Source: Clostridia bacterium
GTDB taxonomy: Bacteria > Bacillota > Clostridia > Oscillospirales > CAG-272
NCBI GenBank assembly: GCA_017481595.1
Contig: JAFUOY010000041.1
Coordinates: 1-64,000 of the forward strand
DNA: 64,000 nt
Direction of reading: 5' to 3'
The notes under the pieces are model-generated. The model did not search any database. It was given only the letters and a program-made list of their open reading frames with translations, and was not told the DNA's origin. This document shows positions 55,459 to 64,000 of this stretch, piece after piece. The position numbers and the translations under genes are program-made. How positions within the stretch are numbered: the stretch's first letter is position 1; each line of letters starts with the position of its first letter.

Positions 55459-57393
55459 ATGGAAAAGCAAAAATTTTATATGACTACCGCCATTGCCTAC
55501 GCTTCAGGCAAGCCTCATTTCGGTAATACCTATGAGGTTATTATGTCCGACGCGTACGCAAGATACAAAAGACAAAGAGGATATGACGTTCGTTTTATGA
55601 CGGGAACGGATGAGCACGGTCAGAAGATCGAAAATCTTGCAAAGGATCACGGCGTTACTCCTCAGGAGTACGTTGACAGCGTATCCGACGTAATAAAGGG
55701 CGTATGGAGTCTTATGAACTCCTCTCACGATCACTTTATCCGTACGACCGACGATTACCATAAGAAGGCTGTAAAGAATATCTTTAAAAAGCTTTACGAA
55801 AAGGGTGACATCTACAAGGGCTCCTACGAGGGCTGGTATTGTACCCCCTGCGAGTCCTTCTTTACCGAGACTCAGCTTGTTGACGGCAAGTGCCCCGACT
55901 GCGGACGTGAGGTAACAAAGACCAAGGAAGAGGCTTACTTCTTCAAGATGAGCAAGTATGCCGACAGACTTATGCAGTATATTGAGGATAACCCCGGATT
56001 TATCCAGCCCGAAAGCCGTAAGAAGGAAATGATAAACAACTTCTTGAAGCCCGGCCTTCAGGACCTTTGCGTATCAAGAACCGCATTCCAGTGGGGTATC
56101 CCCGTTGAATTTGATCCCAAGCACGTAACCTACGTTTGGATAGACGCTCTTTCAAACTATATTACGGGTCTTGGCTACGATCCTGAAAACGAGGTTCAGC
56201 CCGAGCTTTACAACAAGTACTGGCCCGCTGACGTTCACATTATCGGTAAGGATATCGTAAGATTCCACACTATTTATTGGCCCATTATGCTTATGGCTCT
56301 CGACCTTCCCCTTCCCAAGAAGGTTTTCGCGCACCCCTGGTTCAAGTTCGGTGTTGACAAAATGTCCAAGTCAAGAGGTAACGTGGTTTACGCAGACGAG
56401 CTTGCAGAAAAGTTCGGTGTTGACGGCGTAAGATATTACGCACTTAGCGAAATGCCCTACGCAAATGACGGAAGCATCACATATGAATCCGTTATTACGC
56501 GCTACAATATGGACCTTGCAAACAACCTTGGCAACCTTGTAAGCAGAACCGTTGCTATGACAAAGAAATATTTTGGCGGCATTATCCCTGCTCCCGCAGA
56601 GGAATTGCCTCTTGATAAGGAGCTTAAGGATGCTTGCGCCGCGGCTTACGATAAGGTATGTGAGCTTATGGACGATTACCACGTATCCGAGGCTACTGCC
56701 GAGATATTCAATATGCTCAGCCGCGCTAACAAGTATATAGACGAAACAACGCCCTGGATACTTGCAAAGAGCGAGGAAACAAAGCCCCGCCTTGCAACCG
56801 TTATCTACAATTTGCTTGAGGCTATCCGTATCGGCGCAGTTCTTCTCTCCCCCTTCATCCCCGCAACCTGTGAGGAGATATTCAAGCAGGTAAATACCGA
56901 TCTTACCTCCTACGACGACGCTAAGTTCGGCTTGCTTAAGTCAGGCGTTTCTGTAGGTGAGGCAAAGATACTTTTTGCAAGAATAGATGAAAAGGCCTTC
57001 CTTGAGCAGATCGAAAAGGAAAGAGCCGCAAAGGAAGAAGCAGAAAAGAAGCCCGAAAAGCCTGAGGGCTGCGCTATTATCGGCATTGATAAATTCGCTG
57101 AGATCGAATTGAGAACCGCGCAGGTTATCGCTTGTGAAAAGGTTCCCAAGGCCAAGAAGCTTCTTAAGCTTCAGCTTGACCTGGGCTATGAGCAAAGACA
57201 GGTAGTATCGGGAATTGCAAAGTTCTACGAGCCCGATGATCTTATCGGTAAGAAGGTAGTTATGGTAGCTAACCTTGCCCCCGCAAAGCTTTGCGGTATT
57301 GAAAGCAACGGTATGATCCTTGCATCAGGTGAGGAGACCGTAAGAGTTATCTTCCTTGATAAGGATACTCCTAATGGAGAACGTGTGAGATAA
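55459..57393 (+). CDS. metG: Methionyl-tRNA synthetase
   Basis: 644 residues. Class I synthetase: the HIGH equivalent is HFGN in YASGKPHFGNTYEV near 18, the KMSKS loop is VDKMSKSRGN near 298, and one zinc-finger pair set (CTPC, CPDCG) lies near 128-150. The anticodon-binding helices precede a C-terminal EMAP/tRNA-binding domain (about 540-644), giving the dimeric long form. Read with nagA. The 239-bp repeat begins 20 bases after its stop. Confidence 0.97.
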   Translation: MEKQKFYMTTAIAYASGKPHFGNTYEVIMSDAYARYKRQRGYDVRFMTGTDEHGQKIENLAKDHGVTPQEYVDSVSDVIKGVWSLMNSSHDHFIRTTDDYHKKAVKNIFKKLYEKGDIYKGSYEGWYCTPCESFFTETQLVDGKCPDCGREVTKTKEEAYFFKMSKYADRLMQYIEDNPGFIQPESRKKEMINNFLKPGLQDLCVSRTAFQWGIPVEFDPKHVTYVWIDALSNYITGLGYDPENEVQPELYNKYWPADVHIIGKDIVRFHTIYWPIMLMALDLPLPKKVFAHPWFKFGVDKMSKSRGNVVYADELAEKFGVDGVRYYALSEMPYANDGSITYESVITRYNMDLANNLGNLVSRTVAMTKKYFGGIIPAPAEELPLDKELKDACAAAYDKVCELMDDYHVSEATAEIFNMLSRANKYIDETTPWILAKSEETKPRLATVIYNLLEAIRIGAVLLSPFIPATCEEIFKQVNTDLTSYDDAKFGLLKSGVSVGEAKILFARIDEKAFLEQIEKERAAKEEAEKKPEKPEGCAIIGIDKFAEIELRTAQVIACEKVPKAKKLLKLQLDLGYEQRQVVSGIAKFYEPDDLIGKKVVMVANLAPAKLCGIESNGMILASGEETVRVIFLDKDTPNGERVR

Positions 57394-57412
57394 ATTATTT
57401 AAGGGTCGTTGC

Positions 57413-57651
57413 AATAAGCACAGATCAAAAACAGACACACATATTGACTTTGTTTTTGTTAGTCGGTCTATAACATAAAATTAAGGTTGAGATTTTGTTT
57501 TTGACAAAATCTCTCCTTTTTATGTGTCTGTTTTTTAAGCGTGACTGCTACGTCCACGGGGCCCCCGTAAAAATCTATGAGGATTTTTGGGGAATGGGTC
57601 TTCCGTACACCAGTACGCCGACGTGTACGCACTCCCGCTTTCTGCACTCAT
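57413..57651 (+). repeat. 239-bp structured repeat, left copy
   Basis: Starts AATAAGCACAGA, has AAAACAGACACA paired to TGTGTCTGTTTT, encloses a hairpin with GAGATTTTG / CAAAATCTC arms followed by TCCTTTTTA, then a GC-rich half with CGTAC-ACCA-GTACG and ends near TTTCTGCACTCAT. An inverted copy of the same length lies at 60719-60957. The space between metG and tatD holds nothing else. It could be a mobile non-coding element or a transcribed RNA with an internal terminator. Confidence 0.85.
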
Positions 57652-57680
57652 TTCACAGCCCCTTGTTAGAGGAACATATA

Positions 57681-58463
57681 ATGAAATTATTTGACACCCA
57701 CGCGCATTGCGACGATATGCGCATACAAAACGAATTTGAGGGCGGCACCCGTGGATATATTCGCCATCAGCTTGAAAACGGTGTTGTAAATATTGTAAAT
57801 ATCGGCACCAATCTTGATAACTCCAAGGTCAGCATAGGTCTTTGTGAAGAATTTGATGAGGTGTACGCATCCTGCGGAATACATCCCTACGATATCCGCT
57901 TTTATGACGATATTGACGCTACCCTTTTATCCCTTGAGGAGCTTTTGTCCCACAAAAAGGTAGTTGCCCTTGGCGAGATAGGACTTGACTATCATTACGA
58001 GGACAGCGACTATAAAAAGCAGATGGACTTTTTTATAAAGCAGATGGAGCTTGCAAAGCGCCTTGATATTCCCGTTATCATTCACGACAGAGATGCCCAC
58101 GGTGATTGTATGGACGTTATACGAAGATTCCCCGAGGTTACGGGTATTTTCCACAGCTACAGCGGTAGCGCGGAAATGGCAAGGGAGCTTATTGAACGGG
58201 GTTGGTACATCTCGTTTTCGGGCCCCATAACCTACAAAAATGCAAAAAAGCCGAAGGAGGCTTGCGCCATCTGTCCCCTTGACAGAATACTTATTGAAAC
58301 AGACGCCCCCTATCTTCCCCCGACTCCATACAGAGGACAAATGAATCACCCCTGCTACGTTATCAAAACCGCAGAGGAAATTGCTTCCATCAAGGGCCTT
58401 ACGCTTGAGGAAATTGCAAATATAACCTACGAAAACGCAACAAAGGTATATAGAATAAAGTAA
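57681..58463 (+). CDS. tatD: TatD-family metal-dependent DNase
   Basis: 260 residues. Metal-site motifs DTHAHCDDM at 4-12, GEIGLDYHYE near 93, IIHDRDAHGD near 130, IFHSYSG near 154 and IETDAPYLPP near 205. A 3'-5' exonuclease/DNase of the amidohydrolase fold, thought to act in DNA quality control. ATG 57681 with TAGAGGAACA is the real start; the longer open frame extends into the 239-bp repeat. In Firmicutes tatD commonly follows metG, as here. Confidence 0.95.
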   Translation: MKLFDTHAHCDDMRIQNEFEGGTRGYIRHQLENGVVNIVNIGTNLDNSKVSIGLCEEFDEVYASCGIHPYDIRFYDDIDATLLSLEELLSHKKVVALGEIGLDYHYEDSDYKKQMDFFIKQMELAKRLDIPVIIHDRDAHGDCMDVIRRFPEVTGIFHSYSGSAEMARELIERGWYISFSGPITYKNAKKPKEACAICPLDRILIETDAPYLPPTPYRGQMNHPCYVIKTAEEIASIKGLTLEEIANITYENATKVYRIK

Positions 58464-58477
58464 CGAATAATAAAGAG

Positions 58478-58507
58478 TCACCCCATCATATATTTATGAT
58501 GAGGTGA
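58478..58507 (+). promoter_or_regulatory. Hairpin sequestering the cwlD ribosome binding site
   Basis: TCACCCCATCAT / ATGATGAGGTGA pair with one mismatch around a 6-base loop; the 3' arm contains GAGGTGA, the Shine-Dalgarno of the TTG start at 58514. It has no T-run long enough to be a good terminator for tatD. Folded, it would hide the ribosome site, so cwlD translation may depend on upstream translation or a separate promoter. Confidence 0.55.
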
Positions 58508-58513
58508 TTTTTA

Positions 58514-59266
58514 TTGAAGCAGAAAAACCCATTATTTATAGCGTCCTATGTAGGAACATCCATTCTCATAATTGCCCTTATTCTCCTTATTTCATTTTGG
58601 TTCAATTCAAGGGTAAAAGCCAGATATCAGCCACTCAGTCCCACTTTTTCCGAAAATAAAGCGCCTACCTTCGTGGTGGATGCAGGTCACGGTGGTGAGG
58701 ACGGAGGAGCCGTAGCTATCGACGGCACAACGGAAAAGGACCTTAATCTCGAAATTGCCGCTACCCTTTCTCTGCTATACGAATTAAACGGAAACAAGTA
58801 CGCAATGACGAGAGAAACGGACACTCTTCTTTATGATAAGTACAACGACCTTGAATGCTATCAGGGGAAGAAAAAAATCTACGATTTAAAAAACAGGGTA
58901 AAAATAACAAAGGAGTATTCCTCACCCGTATACGTGGGAATACATATGAACAGCTTTTCCTCCTCTAAATACAGCGGACTGCAGGTTTATTATTCCAAAA
59001 ATAACGAAACGAGCAAGGCTTTTGCCGATACGGTACAAAAAAACACGGCTGCGTATCTGCAAGGCAGCAACCAAAGAAGGACGAAGGAGGCGGATAGCTC
59101 TATTTATATTTTAAGTAATCTTGACTGTCCCGCCGTGCTTATAGAGTGCGGATTTTTGTCCAACGCCGAGGAGCTTACCCTGTTAAAAAGCAGCATCTAC
59201 AGGCAAAAGCTATCCACGGTTATTTTTGCCTCCTCCTTAAATGCGTGTATTGACAAAGCTCCGTAG
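58514..59266 (+). CDS. cwlD: N-acetylmuramoyl-L-alanine amidase, CwlD-like
   Basis: 250 residues. One N-terminal membrane anchor (about 10-30), then an Amidase_3 domain: FVVDAGHGGEDGGA near 55-68 (zinc His), the catalytic-site Glu and second zinc His in TEKDLNLEIA and VGIHMNSF, and VLIECGFLSN near 217. CwlD removes stem peptides from muramic acid during spore cortex synthesis. TTG 58514 is used because GAGGTGAT lies at proper spacing and no ATG fits. With cotJABC it supports sporulation. Confidence 0.88.
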   Translation: MKQKNPLFIASYVGTSILIIALILLISFWFNSRVKARYQPLSPTFSENKAPTFVVDAGHGGEDGGAVAIDGTTEKDLNLEIAATLSLLYELNGNKYAMTRETDTLLYDKYNDLECYQGKKKIYDLKNRVKITKEYSSPVYVGIHMNSFSSSKYSGLQVYYSKNNETSKAFADTVQKNTAAYLQGSNQRRTKEADSSIYILSNLDCPAVLIECGFLSNAEELTLLKSSIYRQKLSTVIFASSLNACIDKAP

Positions 59267-59309
59267 CTATGATAAAATCAATATATAAATAAAAATTAAA
59301 GGATGTAAA

Positions 59310-60674
59310 ATGAAAAGTAAAACTGTTTACGTTTGCTCCGAGTGTGATTATCAAAGCCCGAAATGGATGGGCAGATGTCCCTCCTGTAAGAGCTGGAATA
59401 CCTTTACTGAGGAAACATATACACCTACCGTTGAGCCGAAAAATAAAAGAATGTCCTTAATTACGGAAAATGCCCAGGCGGTTAAATTTGAGGATATGGA
59501 AATACCCGAATATATCCGCTCCGAAACGGGAATAAGCGAGCTTGACAGAGTGCTTGGCGGCGGTATCGTAAGCGGCTCCGTTATACTTTTGGTTGGCGAG
59601 CCTGGTATCGGTAAGTCCACGTTGCTTATGCAGATATGCTCCAAAATGCCCTCAAAGGTTCTTTACGTGTCGGGTGAGGAATCCACGGGACAGCTTAAAT
59701 TAAGAGCAGACCGACTTGAAATACAGGGCGCAAATACTTATTTTATGACTGAAACAAACGTGGACAACGTGCTTGTTCAGGCGGATAAAATAAAGCCCGA
59801 TACCATAATAATAGACTCTATACAAACTATGTTTGACCCTGCCTCCGCATCTATTCCCGGAAGCATAAATCAGATAAAGGAATGCGCGGTAAAGCTTATT
59901 GCAAGGGCAAAGAGCCAGGGAGTAGCCATAATCCTTGTCGGACACGTAAACAAGGAGGGCGTTATTGCAGGACCAAAGGTGCTTGAGCATATGGTTGATG
60001 CGGTTCTCTACTTTGAGGGAGAAAGGATGCAGTCCTACAGAGTTATAAGAGCTATCAAAAACCGTTTTGGATCCACTAACGAAATCGGCGTGTTTGAAAT
60101 GACGGATATGGGACTTTGCGAGGTACCCAATCCCTCCGAGATGCTTATGCTGGGAAGACCGACGGGTGTGTCGGGAAGCTGCGCCGTTTGTATTATGGAG
60201 GGCACTCGTCCTATAATTGCAGAGGTGCAGGCGCTTGTTACCCCAACCACCTTCCCTGCTCCGCGCCGTACCGCAAACGGTCTTGACTATAACAGAATGT
60301 GCATGCTTATCGCCATTCTTGAAAAGAGGCTTGGACTCAAATTCTCTCAAAACGATATTTACCTTAACGTAGTCGGCGGACTTAAGCTGAGTGACCCAAG
60401 CGTTGACCTTGCGGTGGCTCTTGCACTTATATCAAGCATCAAGGATATCCCCGTCCCCGAAAACGTTATTGCCGTTGGCGAGCTTGGTCTTGTGGGAGAA
60501 TGCAGAAGCATATCCGACCTACAAAAGAGGGTAAACGAATCTTACCGTCTCGGCTTTGATACCATCGCCTTCCCACAGAAATCCCATAAGGAAAAATTAA
60601 AGATCCCCGAGGGCGTGCGCGCCATTGAGATAAAAAGCGTGTACGATGCTCTTACACTTTTTAGAACAGAATAG
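59310..60674 (+). CDS. radA: DNA repair protein RadA
   Basis: 454 residues, standard length. N-terminal C4 zinc finger CSECDYQSPKWMGRCPSC at 9-26, RecA-like core with Walker A GEPGIGKST near 94, the diagnostic KNRFGST near 253, and a C-terminal Lon-like domain. A branch-migrating ATPase in recombinational repair. The start has AAAGGATGT. It ends in a terminator and the right 239-bp repeat. Confidence 0.97.
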   Translation: MKSKTVYVCSECDYQSPKWMGRCPSCKSWNTFTEETYTPTVEPKNKRMSLITENAQAVKFEDMEIPEYIRSETGISELDRVLGGGIVSGSVILLVGEPGIGKSTLLMQICSKMPSKVLYVSGEESTGQLKLRADRLEIQGANTYFMTETNVDNVLVQADKIKPDTIIIDSIQTMFDPASASIPGSINQIKECAVKLIARAKSQGVAIILVGHVNKEGVIAGPKVLEHMVDAVLYFEGERMQSYRVIRAIKNRFGSTNEIGVFEMTDMGLCEVPNPSEMLMLGRPTGVSGSCAVCIMEGTRPIIAEVQALVTPTTFPAPRRTANGLDYNRMCMLIAILEKRLGLKFSQNDIYLNVVGGLKLSDPSVDLAVALALISSIKDIPVPENVIAVGELGLVGECRSISDLQKRVNESYRLGFDTIAFPQKSHKEKLKIPEGVRAIEIKSVYDALTLFRTE

Positions 60675-60703
60675 AGGTTGTCTTGAGACAACCTCTTTTT
60701 TTA
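60673..60703 (+). terminator. Terminator of radA
   Basis: Perfect stem AGAGGTTGTC / GACAACCTCT with loop TTGA, then a run of Ts, overlapping the radA stop. Confidence 0.93.
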
Positions 60704-60718
60704 TCGAGGAGTTAGGGT

Positions 60719-60957
60719 AATGGGTGCAGAAAGCGTGAATGCGTACTCGTCGGCGTACTGGTGTACGGAAGACCCATTCCCCAAAAATCCTCACAGATTT
60801 TACGGGGCCCCGTGGGCGTAGCAGTCGCGCTTAAAAACAGACACATAAAAAGAGGAGATTTTGCAAAATTGTAAAATCTCAACCTTAGTCATTACGAAAT
60901 AAACTGATAAATAATATGCAAGTCATTAAACGTGTCTGTTTTGTTCTGTGCTTATTA
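60719..60957 (-). repeat. 239-bp structured repeat, right copy (inverted)
   Basis: The reverse complement closely follows the left copy at 57413-57651 with the same length: AATAAGCACAGA, ACAGACAC ... GTGTCTGTTTT, the GATTTT hairpin, ACTGCTACG, CACGGGGCCC, GAGGATTTTTGGGGAATGGG and GTACACCAGTACGCCGACG are shared. The middle (about 50 bases around the first hairpin arm) is more diverged. It fills the radA-asnB gap; 60958-61031 contains only a TATAAT-like -10 near 61000. Confidence 0.85.
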
Positions 60958-61031
60958 CAGTAACTCCATTTTATTGTAATTTATTTTAAATATTGGCATA
61001 TAATACTAAAAGACCATTATAGGAGGTTTTT

Positions 61032-62843
61032 ATGTGTTCTATATGCGGTATTATAAATTTTAATGAAAAGCACGACAGCCTTGCCACAATAGAGGAAATG
61101 AACAGGTCCATGAAGCACAGGGGCCCTGACGAAAGCGATATTTTTTGCGACAGGAACGCAGTCCTCGGGCACAACAGACTAAGCGTTGTGGATCTTGAAA
61201 ACGGCCATCAGCCAATGAGCGTAATATACGGAAATAAAAAATACACCATTGTATACAACGGTGAAATATATAACTGTGACGAGATACGCCGTGAGCTTTC
61301 AAGGCGGGGTATCTTTACGCAAACAAGCTCCGATACGGAGGTAGTCCTTTATTCCTATATCCTCTACGGAGAGGATTGCGCCTGCCATTTAAACGGAATT
61401 TTTGCCTTTTGTGTTTATGACGGCGAAAGGATATTTTGCGTAAGGGACAGATTCGGGGTAAAGCCCTTTTACTACTCCCTAAGGAACAATTATCTTATAT
61501 TTGCATCGGAAATAAAGGCTATGCTTCTTCACCCCCTTATCTCCTCCGACGTAACGAGAGATTCTCTTTTGGAGCTTCTTTATTTAAGCCCGAATTTTAT
61601 AGGTGGAAAAAGCGTATTCAAGGATATAGAGGAGCTACTCCCCGCCGAATATCTGATTTTTGATAAAAACGGAATTACAAAGCGGAAATATTGGGAAATA
61701 AAGGCTATTCCCTACTTCAAGGACAGAGATTATGCCATTGAGGTAACCAGCTATCTTGTAAGGGATGCGGTAAAAAGGCAGCTGGTTTCCGACGTGCCCC
61801 TTTGCGTTTTACTTTCAGGCGGCCTTGATTCCAGCGTGGTGACCGCCATTGCAAGCGAGGAATACAAAAAGGATGGAAGGGTGCTTGATACCTATTCCTT
61901 TGAGTACGAGGGCAACAAGGACGCCTTTGAAAAAAGCCTTTTTCAGCCTGATAGGGATGACGATTACGCCACCTTCGTTGCAAATTATCTTAACACCAAC
62001 CACACGGTTTTAACGATTCCCACAGTCGATCTTGCAAGGGAGCTTTACGAGGCTACCCTGTATCGCGATCTGCCCGGGCAGGCGGATATAGACTCCTCTC
62101 TTTTCCACTTTTGCAAGGAGATAAAAAAGTGCAATACCGTTGGTCTTAGCGGTGAATGCTCCGACGAGATATTCGGCGGTTATCCTTGGTTTTACCGACC
62201 CGAAATGCTATATTCCGACTTTTTTCCCTGGATACACAAGCCAAAGCTACGTCCGTCCCTGTTTTGCGGCATAGATAAGGAGGCAGGATACGACCTTATG
62301 TGCCAAAAATATAAGGCGACCATAAGCGAGTGTCCCGTTTTAAATGACGATACGGATGAGATGAAAAACTCACGAAGGGCATCCTACCTATCCGTAAATT
62401 ACTTTATGACCTCTCTTTTACAAAGAAAGGACAGAATGAGTATGGCAAGCGGAGTGGAGATAAGAGTTCCCTTTGCGGACCACCGTATTTTTGAATTTGT
62501 GTACAACGTGCCCTGGGAGATAAAATTTGAAAACGGCGTTGAAAAATCTCTGCTCCGCAACAGTATGACAGGTATTTTGCCCGATAAAATTCTGTGGAGA
62601 AAAAAGAGCCCCTATCCAAAGACACACAATCCGAAATATCTTAAAGAGGTGCTTGATATTTTAAATAAAAGACTCTCTACGGGTGGATTTTTAAAGGAGC
62701 ATCTTGACAAATCCATGCTTGACTCCATAATCACCTCGGGAGGCACCTGGTTCGGTCAGCTTATGGACGTACCTCAACTTGTAGCCTGGCTGATTCAGTT
62801 TGACATCTGGGCTAAGCATTACGGAGTAAATTTTGTTGATTAG
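61032..62843 (+). CDS. asnB: Asparagine synthetase, glutamine-hydrolysing
   Basis: 603 residues. The N-terminal nucleophile Cys2 (MCSICGI) and glutaminase residues RLSVVDL, NGEIYN and SSDTEV are in place; the synthetase domain has the PP-loop LSGGLDSSV near 258 and SGECSDEIFGGYPWF near 375. It makes Asn from Asp, ATP and Gln. The start has AGGAGGTTT. Single gene; no T-box precedes it. Confidence 0.96.
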   Translation: MCSICGIINFNEKHDSLATIEEMNRSMKHRGPDESDIFCDRNAVLGHNRLSVVDLENGHQPMSVIYGNKKYTIVYNGEIYNCDEIRRELSRRGIFTQTSSDTEVVLYSYILYGEDCACHLNGIFAFCVYDGERIFCVRDRFGVKPFYYSLRNNYLIFASEIKAMLLHPLISSDVTRDSLLELLYLSPNFIGGKSVFKDIEELLPAEYLIFDKNGITKRKYWEIKAIPYFKDRDYAIEVTSYLVRDAVKRQLVSDVPLCVLLSGGLDSSVVTAIASEEYKKDGRVLDTYSFEYEGNKDAFEKSLFQPDRDDDYATFVANYLNTNHTVLTIPTVDLARELYEATLYRDLPGQADIDSSLFHFCKEIKKCNTVGLSGECSDEIFGGYPWFYRPEMLYSDFFPWIHKPKLRPSLFCGIDKEAGYDLMCQKYKATISECPVLNDDTDEMKNSRRASYLSVNYFMTSLLQRKDRMSMASGVEIRVPFADHRIFEFVYNVPWEIKFENGVEKSLLRNSMTGILPDKILWRKKSPYPKTHNPKYLKEVLDILNKRLSTGGFLKEHLDKSMLDSIITSGGTWFGQLMDVPQLVAWLIQFDIWAKHYGVNFVD

Positions 62844-62846
62844 GTC

Positions 62847-62874
62847 TTGACATAAAAAGTTTCTGTGGTAAAAT
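62847..62874 (+). promoter_or_regulatory. Promoter of the MFS gene
   Basis: TTGACA, 16 bases, TAAAAT, starting just after the asnB stop and 30 bases before the MFS ATG. Confidence 0.78.
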
Positions 62875-62903
62875 AGTAGCAGTTTATTTTTTCGGAGGTA
62901 TAT

Positions 62904-64000
62904 ATGCTGAGAAAAAGCTTTAAGGCTACTATTACCGCATCCTGTATAGGCTATTTTACACAGGCGGTGCTGATAAATTTCACCCCTCTTCTTTTTATCA
63001 CCTTTCAAAAGGAATTCGGGCTTTCCCTGGCGCAGCTTAGCGTTTTGATAGCAACCAACTTTGCAACTGAGCTTATTATTGACTTTTTAGGGACTAAATA
63101 CGTAAGCAAAATAGGCTACCGCCGCTCCGTAATTATTGCTCAGGCGCTTTCCGTTATGGGTCTTTGTATGATACCCATTTTACCGAAGCTGATGGAGTCA
63201 AAGTTCCTCGCCCTTGAGATCGCTATGATATTCTGCGGTCTTGGCGGAGGTCTTATTGAGGTGCTTATAAGCCCTATTGTGGAGGCTTGCCCCACTAAGC
63301 GCAAAAGCGCAATTATGAGTATGCTCCACTCCTTCTACTGTTGGGGACAGATGGGCGTGGTTCTTCTCTCCACCATATATTTCCGCACCGTTGGTATTGA
63401 GCATTGGGAATACCTTTCCCTTATCTGGGCTATAATTCCCGCCATTGACCTTGTTCTTTTCTGCTTCGTGCCCATAAATACCCTTGTTGACGAATCCGAG
63501 GAAAGCACCTTTGGTGAGCTTATCAGACAAAAGCTGTTCTGGGTGTTCCTCGTTATGATGCTCTGCGCAGGTGCGACGGAGCTTGCTATGAGCCAATGGG
63601 CATCCGCATTTGCCGAGGCGGGACTCAAGGTGGAAAAGTGGATAGGAGACTTGCTTGGTCCTTGCCTTTTTGCCGTTTGTATGGGCTGCGCCCGTATATT
63701 CTACGCTACCCACTCCGATAAGATCGGGCTTAAAAAGGGAATCCTTATTTCCTCGGGCATCTGCGTAGTATCTTATCTTGTGGCGATCTTATCACCTATT
63801 CCAATTATTTCTCTTATCGGATGCGCTATGTGCGGTGTGGGAAGCGGTATGCTCTGGCCCGGTACCTACAGTATAGCCACAAACCGTATGCCAAAGGGCG
63901 GCGTGCCTATGTTTGGCCTTCTTGCCCTTGCGGGAGATATGGGATGTCTTTCGGGCCCCTACCTTACGGGTATGATATCCACCGCCTTTGACGGCAATCT
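62904..64000 (+). CDS. Major facilitator superfamily transporter (3' end outside the window)
   Basis: ATG 62904 behind TCGGAGGTATAT; 365 codons are visible without a stop. At least ten hydrophobic helices appear, with LLFITFQKEFGLSLAQLSVL after helix 1 and an acidic/basic loop KIGYRRS between helices 2 and 3, where the MFS motif A lies. The pattern (MLHSFYCWGQMG, GSGMLWPGTYSIA) resembles sugar- or fucose-permease-like MFS proteins of Firmicutes; the substrate is not identifiable. Confidence 0.88.
   Translation, partial: MLRKSFKATITASCIGYFTQAVLINFTPLLFITFQKEFGLSLAQLSVLIATNFATELIIDFLGTKYVSKIGYRRSVIIAQALSVMGLCMIPILPKLMESKFLALEIAMIFCGLGGGLIEVLISPIVEACPTKRKSAIMSMLHSFYCWGQMGVVLLSTIYFRTVGIEHWEYLSLIWAIIPAIDLVLFCFVPINTLVDESEESTFGELIRQKLFWVFLVMMLCAGATELAMSQWASAFAEAGLKVEKWIGDLLGPCLFAVCMGCARIFYATHSDKIGLKKGILISSGICVVSYLVAILSPIPIISLIGCAMCGVGSGMLWPGTYSIATNRMPKGGVPMFGLLALAGDMGCLSGPYLTGMISTAFDGN

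Noticed and set aside
57495-57680. N-terminal extension of TatD
   Set aside because: It would be encoded by the 239-bp repeat and precede the conserved DTHAH; the ATG at 57681 has a good ribosome site.

Overview
The window looks like a chromosomal segment of an anaerobic, spore-forming member of the Clostridia (Bacillota), probably a gut lineage. The evidence is the spore-coat operon cotJABC, the amidase CwlD, the Ric proteins (YlbF/YmcA type and RicT), two T-box leaders, NfnAB electron bifurcation, a small 2[4Fe-4S] ferredoxin and many TTGACA-17-TATAAT promoters with strong GGAGG ribosome binding sites. I cannot name a genus from sequence alone.

Layout. 1-9.4 kb is an AT-rich accessory block on the + strand: an XRE regulator with a zinc ribbon, a membrane-bound LuxR-type regulator, an uncharacterised protein, a 1342-residue repeat-rich lipoprotein, and a large glycosidase-like protein. 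9.4-10 kb holds tRNA-Pro followed by two tandem copies of an unusual element ending in the tRNA 3' tail. 10-20.5 kb (mostly - strand) carries a MATE exporter, an aromatic-acid module (ACT protein and PaaK under a Phe-type T-box; an SSF transporter under a Tyr-type T-box), an alpha-galactosidase, thioredoxin reductase, an MBL hydrolase and a double-GNAT protein behind a leader peptide and attenuator. 20.7-29.1 kb is one operon: miaB, ylbF-like, mutS, mutL, tgt, polysaccharide deacetylase. At 30.2-30.8 kb tRNA-Leu is followed by a second, longer tRNA-tail element and an array of seven small hairpins. 30.8-39.5 kb encodes a small membrane protein, ParC-like topoisomerase, Sua5, RF1, a KDPG aldolase fused to a VOC-like domain, M18 aminopeptidase, CoaE and a Gfo/Idh oxidoreductase. 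39.6-44.2 kb is nadK-nfnA-nfnB and cotJABC. At 44.2-46.6 kb an ABC_ATPase-family gene sits behind two 17-codon leader ORFs and two competing terminators. Then come a nonsense-interrupted comEC, gapA, and on the + strand holB-ricT, ferredoxin, trmN6-rsmI, nagA-metG, tatD-cwlD-radA flanked by 239-bp inverted repeats, asnB, and a truncated MFS gene.

Most genes are conserved housekeeping. The novelty lies in RNA and repeat features: tRNA-3'-tail elements at two unrelated tRNA loci, two leader-peptide attenuators, a paired Phe/Tyr T-box module that may salvage arylacetates for aromatic amino acid synthesis, inverted 239-bp repeats, and a hairpin array. All functional assignments come from reading motifs; no database search was run.
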